From Roseisolibacter agri (GTDB lineage Bacteria > Gemmatimonadota > Gemmatimonadetes > Gemmatimonadales > Gemmatimonadaceae): a DNA stretch of 64,000 bases. Shown piece by piece: positions 17,447 through 23,521 of this stretch; position 1 is the first letter of the stretch, and each line of letters opens with the position of its first letter. The stretch lies in assembly GCF_030159095.1 (NCBI RefSeq), contig NZ_BRXS01000001.1, positions 372,001 to 436,000 on the forward strand, given 5' to 3'. Made by a program: the position numbers and the translations under genes. Below the pieces are notes generated by a model. The model was not told where the DNA came from. It did no database searches and worked only from the letters and a program-made list of their open reading frames with translations.

Positions 17447-18205
17447 ATGCGCCCCATCCTCCTCGCCCTCGCGATGCTCCCGTCCGTGACGGGCGCGGAG
17501 ATGGTGCGCGTGCCGGCCGGCACCTACCGCCCGCTCTACGGCCGTCCCGGCGATGCGCCGACGGTGGTGGCCGCGTTCCACCTCGATCGCGATCCCGCGA
17601 CGCGTGGCGAGTACCTCGCCTTCGTGCGCGCCAATCCGACGTGGCGGCGCGGCGCGGTGAAGGGCGTGCTCGCCGACCGCCGCGCGTACCTCGCCGACTG
17701 GCGCGGTGACCTCGACGCCGGCGACGCGGCGGATCTGCGCCGCCCGGTGACCGGCGTCTCCTGGTTCGCGGCGCGCGCGTACTGCGCGTGGCGCGGCAAG
17801 CGGCTCCCGACGGTGCTCGAGTGGGAGTACGCCGCCGCCGCGAGCGCGACCCGGCGCGACGCCGCGCGGCAGCCGCGCTTCGTGCAGCAGCTGCTGACGC
17901 TCTACACGACGCGGCCGCACCCGCTCCCGGCGATCACCGCCGCCGGCGCGGCGGGCGTGGCGAACCACTACGGCGTGCGCGGGATGCACGGGCTGGCGTG
18001 GGAGTGGACGGCCGACTTCAACAGCGTGCTCGTCTCCGACGACTCGCGCGGCGTCGGCGCGCGCGACCACGACCTGTTCTGCGCGAGCGCCGCGATCGGC
18101 GCCACGGATCCGGCGAACTATCCCGCGTTCCTCCGCCACGCGCTCCGCGCCGGCCTCACCGGCCGCGCCGCGGTCGAGACCCTCGGCGTGCGCTGCGCCG
18201 CCTGA
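17447..18205 (+). CDS. nirV: NirV-like formylglycine-generating-enzyme-family protein
   Basis: 252 residues with a short hydrophobic N-terminus that may be a signal. The SUMF1/FGE-sulfatase fold is recognisable from the RVPAGTYRPLYG opening, HLDRDPATRGEYLAFVRANP, RPVTGVSWFAARAYCAWRGKRLPTVLEWEYAA and GMHGLAWEWTADF. This C-type-lectin-like enzyme fold is standard downstream of nirK in many denitrifiers, where it is called NirV; its role there is unproven. The family's oxidase-type activity would depend on a cysteine pair near the C-terminus; Cys near residues 206 and 250 are present but do not match clearly. Placement directly after nirK is the main basis for the name. Confidence 0.85.
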   Translation: MRPILLALAMLPSVTGAEMVRVPAGTYRPLYGRPGDAPTVVAAFHLDRDPATRGEYLAFVRANPTWRRGAVKGVLADRRAYLADWRGDLDAGDAADLRRPVTGVSWFAARAYCAWRGKRLPTVLEWEYAAAASATRRDAARQPRFVQQLLTLYTTRPHPLPAITAAGAAGVANHYGVRGMHGLAWEWTADFNSVLVSDDSRGVGARDHDLFCASAAIGATDPANYPAFLRHALRAGLTGRAAVETLGVRCAA

Positions 18206-18222
18206 ACCTGCCGAGACGCATC

Positions 18223-18828
18223 ATGCGCCCGCGTCCACTCCTGCTCGTCCTCGCCTCGGTGCTCGCGCTCACCGCGTGCGCGCGCCGCGACGCCGCCTCC
18301 ACTCCCGCCGTGACGACGAGCGTCGAGCCGGCGGAGGAGCGCGTCTCCCTGTACGACCTGCCGTCGTCGTGGCGCGACCAGCGCGGCGCGACCGTGCACC
18401 TCGACACGCTCGCGGGCCGCGTGCGCGTGCTGGCGATGGTCTACACGAGCTGCCACGCCACCTGCCCGCTGATCGTCGCGGACCTCAAACGCGTCGAGGC
18501 GTCGCTCACCGCGGCGCAGCGCGACGACGTGGGCTTCGTGCTCGTCTCGCTCGATCCCGCGCGCGACACGCCCGGCCGCCTGGCCGAGTGGGCCGCCGCG
18601 ACGCGGCTCGACCCCACGCGCTGGACGCTGCTCAACGGCGACGCCGACGCGGTGCGCGAGCTGGCCGCCGCCATCGGCGTGCGCTACCAGGCCGAGGGCC
18701 CCGACGCGCTGGCGCACACGAACGTGATCACGGTCCTCGATGCCGACGGCGCGGTCGTGCACCAGCAGCTCGGCCTGGGCGCCGAGTCGCGCGGCACCGT
18801 CGACGCGGTGCAGCGCGCGCTGCGCTGA
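18223..18828 (+). CDS. SCO1/SenC-family copper chaperone lipoprotein
   Basis: 201 residues from ATG 18223, 17 bases after nirV. Lipoprotein signal with lipobox LTAC. The thioredoxin-like fold carries the copper/redox motif SCHATCP (Cys-x3-Cys) and the distal histidine in LAHTNVITVLD. SCO proteins deliver copper to, or reduce, the CuA and related sites of haem-copper oxidases. In this cluster it could serve NirK metallation or the oxidase-like proteins downstream. Start and signal are both clear. Confidence 0.88.
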   Translation: MRPRPLLLVLASVLALTACARRDAASTPAVTTSVEPAEERVSLYDLPSSWRDQRGATVHLDTLAGRVRVLAMVYTSCHATCPLIVADLKRVEASLTAAQRDDVGFVLVSLDPARDTPGRLAEWAAATRLDPTRWTLLNGDADAVRELAAAIGVRYQAEGPDALAHTNVITVLDADGAVVHQQLGLGAESRGTVDAVQRALR

Positions 18829-18872
18829 CCCAACTCTCCCGCACGTCCGCGCGCCAACCGCGCGCTCCTCTC

Positions 18873-20153
18873 ATGTGGCTCACCCTCCTCGCGGCCGCCG
18901 CGATCCTTCCCACCGACACCGGCACCGCCCGCCGCGACACCGCGTCCACGCTCCCGCAGGTCACGCTGTCGGGCGAGGTGCGCACGCGCTCGGAGCTCGA
19001 GCACCTGGTCGCCGCGCCGCGCGCGGACGCGCTCACGTACCTCCGCACGCGCCTCGGCGCCCGCGCGACGATCGGCGACGCGGTGCGCCTCGTCGTCGGC
19101 GTGCAGGACAGCCGCGTGCTCGGCACCCAGGCGCACGCGAACGCCGCCAGCACGCTCGACCTGCACGAGGGCTACCTCGAGATCATCCGCCCGCTGCACG
19201 GCGCGCGGCTCGCGCTCCGCGCCGGGCGCCAGGAGATCGCGCTCGGCAACGAGCGCCTGATCGGGCGCGTGAACTGGTCGAACGTCGGCCAGGCGTTCGA
19301 CGGGCTGCGCCTCACCGCCGCACCGAGCGGCGGCCGCATGCCCTGGTCGGCGACCGCGTTCGCGGTCACGCGCATCGAGCGCGGCACGGTCACGGAGTCC
19401 GACCTCCACCTCTACGGCGCCTCGGCCACGCGCGCGCTGCCCGGCGCGGGCGGCACGGGTGAGCTGACGCTGCTCCACGATCGCGGCGTGCACGCGCGCG
19501 GCCGCGAGGTGACCGCGCGCACCACGGTCGCCGCGCGCGTGCACGGCGTGCCGCTGCTCGGTCTGCGCGCGGATCTCGAGGGCGCGGTGCAGCGGGGCGC
19601 CGAGCACGCGCTGCCGACGAGCACCGCACCCCTGGGTCCGCGCGAGACGATCCGCGCGTGGATGCTCGGCGCGCGCCTCGGCACGCCCGTCGGCACCGCG
19701 GCCGCGCCGCGCCGCGTGACCGCGCTCGCGGGGCTCGACGTGCTGTCGGGCGACGTGTCGAAGACCGACCGGCGCGATGGCGCGTTCAGCACGCTGTTCG
19801 CGACCAACCACCCGTTCTACGGCACCGAGGACGTCATCGCGGGTGATCCCGCCGCGTCGCTCGGCGGGCGCGGCCTCGTCGACGCCTTCACGAGCGTGAC
19901 GTACGCGGCCGCGCGCACGCTCTCCCTCCGCGCGGACCTGCACCGCCTCGCCACGGCGCGCCCGCGTGGCCTGTCCGACGGGCTGCTGGGCTGGGAGGCG
20001 GACGTGGCCGCGCCGTACCGCGTCCTGCCCGGCGCGACCATCGAGGCCGGCTACGCCGCCTTCCGCGCTGGCGATGCCGGCACCGCGCTCGGCCTCGGGC
20101 GCGCGGGGCACGTGCGCGGCTGGGGCTACCTGCAGCTCACCGCCGGCTTCTGA
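18873..20153 (+). CDS. Alginate-export-family outer-membrane porin
   Basis: 426 residues from ATG 18873 with a short signal peptide. The body alternates hydrophobic and polar residues in beta-strand fashion. Family cues near the N-terminal third include LSGEVRTRSELEH, YLRTRLGARA and the RAGRQEIALGNERLIG...NVGQAFDGLRL segment. The protein ends in a strand with terminal Phe, as outer-membrane barrels do. Relatives include AlgE-type porins, often annotated alginate export; substrates outside Pseudomonas are generally unknown. It sits inside the nir run, 44 bases after SCO, so a role in anion or nitrogen-oxide exchange is possible but unproven. Confidence 0.78.
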   Translation: MWLTLLAAAAILPTDTGTARRDTASTLPQVTLSGEVRTRSELEHLVAAPRADALTYLRTRLGARATIGDAVRLVVGVQDSRVLGTQAHANAASTLDLHEGYLEIIRPLHGARLALRAGRQEIALGNERLIGRVNWSNVGQAFDGLRLTAAPSGGRMPWSATAFAVTRIERGTVTESDLHLYGASATRALPGAGGTGELTLLHDRGVHARGREVTARTTVAARVHGVPLLGLRADLEGAVQRGAEHALPTSTAPLGPRETIRAWMLGARLGTPVGTAAAPRRVTALAGLDVLSGDVSKTDRRDGAFSTLFATNHPFYGTEDVIAGDPAASLGGRGLVDAFTSVTYAAARTLSLRADLHRLATARPRGLSDGLLGWEADVAAPYRVLPGATIEAGYAAFRAGDAGTALGLGRAGHVRGWGYLQLTAGF

Positions 20154-20175
20154 GCCACCCACCACACCACGGACC

Positions 20176-20403
20176 GTGATCGAGATCGCTGTACGCTATC
20201 CCAGGCTGGACCCCGACGCGTCGATCGACGCGGTGCTCCGCGACCACCCGGCGACCGTCGCCGTCTTCAACGCGCTCGGCGTGGACGCCTGCTGCGGCGG
20301 CGCGCGCTCGCTGCGCGCGGCCGCGATCGAGGACGGCGTCGACTGCTGCGCGCTGGTGGCCGCGCTCGAGCTCGCGGCCGCGGGCGAGGCGCGGGTCACA
20401 TGA
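20176..20403 (+). CDS. DUF542 (ScdA N-terminal-like) small protein
   Basis: 75 residues from GTG 20176. It contains the DUF542/ScdA-N signature DACCGG near residue 36-41 and a second Cys pair near residues 56-57. ScdA/YtfE proteins repair iron-sulfur or di-iron damage caused by NO. This gene encodes only the N-terminal domain, without the haemerythrin part. Its stop overlaps the next gene's ATG (ATGA at 20400-20403), so the two are translationally coupled. In a nirK cluster it would fit NO-stress relief or cofactor handling. Confidence 0.8.
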   Translation: MIEIAVRYPRLDPDASIDAVLRDHPATVAVFNALGVDACCGGARSLRAAAIEDGVDCCALVAALELAAAGEARVT

Positions 20404-20738
20404 TGCACCTCGTTCCCGCGGCGGCCGCGCGCGCGGCCGTCGCCTCGCGCGCCGACCGCCCGGCCACCAGCATCGTCCACGAGAGCCCCGATGCGCGGCT
20501 CGTCGTCTTCCGCCTCGCGCCCGGCCAGGAGGTCCCGCCGCACCGCAACGCGTCGACCGTCATGCTCACCGTGCTCGAGGGCGCGGGCGTCCTGTCCGGC
20601 GCCGACGGCGACGAGCGCGCCTGCGTCACCGGCGACGTCGTCGTCTACGCGCCGAACGAGACGCACGCCATGCGCGCGATCGACGAGGAGCTGCTGCTGC
20701 TCGCCACCATCACGCCGCGCCCCGGCGAGGTGCGTTGA
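20400..20738 (+). CDS. Small cupin protein
   Basis: 112 residues. Single cupin fold with motif 1 GQEVPPHRNASTVMLTVLEGAGVLSG (one or two His ligands) and motif 2 APNETHAMRAI. It starts in the stop codon of the DUF542 gene, and its own TGA (20736-20738) shares a base with the next ATG. Small cupins of this kind sit beside nitrite/NO and nitrogen-oxide genes elsewhere; their substrate is not known. It is probably cytoplasmic, as no signal peptide is visible. Confidence 0.8.
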   Translation: MMHLVPAAAARAAVASRADRPATSIVHESPDARLVVFRLAPGQEVPPHRNASTVMLTVLEGAGVLSGADGDERACVTGDVVVYAPNETHAMRAIDEELLLLATITPRPGEVR

Positions 20739-21217
20739 TGGAGTGGTTCGTGAAGGCGTTCCTGAAGGCGAGCCTCGCCTGGCTCGCGCTGGGCGTGACG
20801 CTCGGCGTCGCGATGGCCGCGCATCCCGCGTGGACCGTCTACCGGCCGGCGCACGTGCACATGGTGGCGCTGGGCTTCGTGACGATGATGATCTTCGGCG
20901 TCGCGTACCACGTGATCCCGCGCTTCAGCGGGCATCCGCTGTACGGCCGTCGCGCGGCCGCGTGGCACTTCGGCGCGTCGAACGCGGGCCTCGCGCTGAT
21001 GGTGCTCGGCTTCGTGCTCCGCGCGGGCGGCGCGGACGTCGGCACTCCCATCCTCGCCACAGGCGGCGTGCTGTCCGCGCTCGGCGCGTACACCTTCGTG
21101 CTGCTGATCTGGCGCACGATCGACGGCCCCGCGCGCTTGCGCGCCGCGGCGACCCGCGCCCGCCTCGCGACCGAGGGGACCGACGGCGCGCGGCTGCCGC
21201 TCGCCCGACGCGCCTGA
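20738..21217 (+). CDS. Minimal haem-copper-oxidase-subunit-I-like membrane protein (first of two)
   Basis: 159 residues from ATG 20738, preferred over TTG 20735. Four transmembrane segments, roughly residues 9-29, 34-58, 68-90 and 96-118. The second begins HVHMVALGFVTMMIFGVAYHVIPRF, resembling the His-bearing helices of cbb3-type (CcoN) and NorB subunits. His35, His37 and His53 could bind haem, but the full CuB and haem ligand sets cannot fit in 159 residues. Similar small proteins annotated as cbb3-type subunit I occur near nitrogen-oxide genes. Possible role: NO sensing, haem delivery, or an accessory subunit. It is translationally linked to both neighbours by shared stop and start bases. 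Confidence 0.7.
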   Translation: MEWFVKAFLKASLAWLALGVTLGVAMAAHPAWTVYRPAHVHMVALGFVTMMIFGVAYHVIPRFSGHPLYGRRAAAWHFGASNAGLALMVLGFVLRAGGADVGTPILATGGVLSALGAYTFVLLIWRTIDGPARLRAAATRARLATEGTDGARLPLARRA

Positions 21218-21714
21218 TGCCCACACCGTACTGGATCGCCGTCACGGTGCACGTGCTCGCGGCGCTCGGCTGGCTCGGCGGGATGTTCTTCCTCGCGCTG
21301 GTGGGTGCGCCGGTCCTGCGGCAGGTCGAGCCGCCGGCGCTGCGGCAGCAGCTCTTCCAGCAGCTCGGCCTGCGCTTCCGTACGGTGGGCTGGGCGCTGC
21401 TCGCGACGCTGCTCGCGACCGGCCTGCTCGTGCTGCACTACCGCGGCCTGCTGCGCTGGTCGGGCGTCCTCGGCGCGCCCGCATTCTGGCGCACGGCGAC
21501 GGGTCACGCGCTCGCGGCCAAGCTCGCGGCCGTGACGGTGATGCTCACGGTGAGCCTCGTGCACGACTTCGTGCTCGGCCCCGTCGCCGGGCGCCTGGCC
21601 GCCGGATCGCCGAGCGCGCTCCGGCTGCGCCGCCGCGCGGCGTGGCTCGCGCGCGTGAACGCGCTCGTCGGCGTCGTGCTGGTCGTCGCGGCCATGCGCC
21701 TCGCGCGCGGCTGA
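21217..21714 (+). CDS. CopD-like membrane protein
   Basis: 165 residues with about four transmembrane helices. It starts in the previous gene's stop (TGATG at 21215-21219). The N-terminus reads MPTPYWIAVTVHVLAALGWLGGMFFLALVGAPVL, a CopD-type opening in which the helix-1 His is characteristic, and His near residue 115 follows in a second helix. CopD-domain proteins move copper or electrons across the inner membrane; some related DUF4149 proteins are simple membrane proteins of unknown role. In a copper-enzyme cluster, copper supply is plausible. Confidence 0.72.
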   Translation: MPTPYWIAVTVHVLAALGWLGGMFFLALVGAPVLRQVEPPALRQQLFQQLGLRFRTVGWALLATLLATGLLVLHYRGLLRWSGVLGAPAFWRTATGHALAAKLAAVTVMLTVSLVHDFVLGPVAGRLAAGSPSALRLRRRAAWLARVNALVGVVLVVAAMRLARG

Positions 21715-21727
21715 GGGAGGCCACGGC

Positions 21728-22183
21728 ATGACGTCGCTCGTCCGCCGCTACCTCAAGACCGGCATCGCGTTCCTCGCGGTGGGCCTCCTGCTCGGCGGCT
21801 GGATGATGGTCCGCCGCGAGCTCGCCGGCGTGTATCCACCGCCGTACCTGGTCAGCGCGCACACGCACGCGATCCTCGTCGGCTTCGTGATGCTGATGAT
21901 CCTCGGCGTCGCGCTGTGGATGTTTCCGCGGCCCGAGAAGGGCGACATGCGCTACAGCCCGCGCGCCGCGGAGGCCGCGTACTGGCTCGTCGCCAGCGGC
22001 ACCGGCGCGCGCGTCCTCGGCGAGCTGCTGCGCCCGGCCGTCGGCGCCGCCTGGCTGCGCTGGGCCGTGGTGCTGGCGGGTCTCGCGCAGATCGCGGGGC
22101 TCGCGACCTTCTTCCACACGATGTGGTCGCGCATCCGCCCGGTGGGCAGCCAGGCGCGCGAGGCGCGCGGCGAGCGGTTCTGA
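21728..22183 (+). CDS. Minimal haem-copper-oxidase-subunit-I-like membrane protein (second of two)
   Basis: 151 residues with about four transmembrane segments and the same layout as the protein at 20738. Helix 2 begins AHTHAILVGFVMLMILGVALWMFPRP. The two share the H-x-H...GF(V)...GVA...(P)R pattern but are otherwise divergent, so they look like an old duplication with the CopD-like gene between them. His residues at helix starts could bind haem. AGGGAGG at 21714-21720 precedes the start. It ends the nir run; the next gene is on the other strand. Confidence 0.7.
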   Translation: MTSLVRRYLKTGIAFLAVGLLLGGWMMVRRELAGVYPPPYLVSAHTHAILVGFVMLMILGVALWMFPRPEKGDMRYSPRAAEAAYWLVASGTGARVLGELLRPAVGAAWLRWAVVLAGLAQIAGLATFFHTMWSRIRPVGSQAREARGERF

Positions 22184-22196
22184 CCCGGGCGCGGCG

Positions 22197-23387
22197 TCAG
22201 CGCACCTCGATGGGGGCCGTCCAGCGGAACGGCCCCCACGACATCGCGAGCGTGCCGCGCCGCGCGTCGATGGCGTCGATGGCGATCGTGAACTGCTCGA
22301 CCGGCGTCGCGAGCGTGTCGCTCGTCATGGGCGCGCGCCCGAGGTCGTGCGCGGGGCCGTAGCCCGTGCCCCACTGGCCGGTCTGGCGGTTCACGATCAG
22401 CTCGACGCCGCGCGCCCGCGGGATCGTCCACAGCGTGTACGTGCCGGCCGGCACCGCGAGCCCCGCGAGCGTGATGGGCGCCGACGTCGTGAGCTGCGTC
22501 GCGGCGTTCGCGCCGGTGCGCCACACGCGGTCGTACGGGATGAGGTTGCCGAGCAGGACGCGCCCGCGCGCGAGCGGCCGGCCGTAGTCGACGGTGAAGG
22601 TGGCGTTCCCGATGGATGCGCGCACGGTGTCGCGCACGCTCAGCTGGCGCGCGCCGCCCTGCGCCTCCAGCGCCGCGAACCACTCCGCGATGGGTGCGAT
22701 GTCGGGCGGCGTCGGCAGCCGCTCCACCGTCACGTCGTACGTCGTGCGCGCGCCCGAGTAGCGCAGCAGCCGGCCCGCGGAGTCGAGCGTCGCCTCGCCG
22801 GTCCCCGACAGCCAGTCGTGCATGATCTCCACGCGCCCGCCCGGGAGCAGCCGCACGACGCCGTGGTGCAGCGGGAAGCGGTCGAACTCGCGGTCGATGT
22901 AGAACTGCCGCAGCTGCACCGTGTCGCCGGCCGTGCGCCCTTCCGCCGCCGCACGCCGCAGCGCCGCGCCGAAGTACAGCTCGTAGAGCGCGTAGCTCTG
23001 CGGGACGTGCGCCATCGCCGTCGCGCCGCCCGTGGCGAAGTCGCGACGGATCGCGGTCGAGTCGTCCCGCTTCGTGACGTGCACCGAGTCGCGCGTCACC
23101 ACCGCCTCCACGCGACGGTCGCGCTGCCTCGCGGGCTCGCTCGGCGTGTGGATCTCCACCACCAGGCGCCGGATGCCGCCGTCGTCGCCGAGCGTGATCT
23201 CCGCGTGCCGGCGACGCACGCGCGGGAAGCGGTCGATGGCATCGACGGTGACGTCGTTCCCGCGGCGCGTCACGCTCTCGACCGCGACGGTGTCGCGCCC
23301 GAGGCGCGTGATGAAGCCGTAGCGCTCGACGGGCCCGGTGGGGCCGCAGGCGAGGAGCGCGAGCGTGGCGACGGCGAGGCGCGGCAT
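22197..23387 (-). CDS. Lipoprotein with C-terminal DUF2911 domain
   Basis: 396 residues from ATG 23387; a GTG three codons upstream is an alternative. The signal peptide ends in the lipobox-like LLAC. Residues about 20-240 form a beta-rich domain not recognised by me. The C-terminal part carries DUF2911: DYGRPLARGRVLLGNLIPYDRVWRTGANAATQLTTSAPITLAG, then VPAGTYTLWTIP and the WGPFRW strand. DUF2911 proteins are exported and of unknown function. It is convergent with the nir run, 13 bases from its last gene. Confidence 0.82.
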   Translation of the reverse strand: MPRLAVATLALLACGPTGPVERYGFITRLGRDTVAVESVTRRGNDVTVDAIDRFPRVRRRHAEITLGDDGGIRRLVVEIHTPSEPARQRDRRVEAVVTRDSVHVTKRDDSTAIRRDFATGGATAMAHVPQSYALYELYFGAALRRAAAEGRTAGDTVQLRQFYIDREFDRFPLHHGVVRLLPGGRVEIMHDWLSGTGEATLDSAGRLLRYSGARTTYDVTVERLPTPPDIAPIAEWFAALEAQGGARQLSVRDTVRASIGNATFTVDYGRPLARGRVLLGNLIPYDRVWRTGANAATQLTTSAPITLAGLAVPAGTYTLWTIPRARGVELIVNRQTGQWGTGYGPAHDLGRAPMTSDTLATPVEQFTIAIDAIDARRGTLAMSWGPFRWTAPIEVR

Positions 23388-23460
23388 GGGGCGCACGAGG
23401 GCGGGGAAGCGGCACCGGCGGCGATACGCGCTAGCATAGCTCGCCGCCGCCGGTGCGCGA

Positions 23461-23489
23461 TCCCGGACGCGTTTCGAACGCGTCCGGGA
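23461..23489 (-). terminator. Intrinsic-like terminator after the M56 gene
   Basis: Perfect 13-bp stem TCCCGGACGCGTT/AACGCGTCCGGGA with a three-base loop, 32 bases past the stop of the M56 gene on the minus strand. It is one of the longest perfect stems in the window and lies between two minus-strand genes. No U-tract is seen. Confidence 0.65.
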
Positions 23490-23521
23490 CTCGTCAACCC
23501 GCCGTCATCGTGCCGTCGCGG

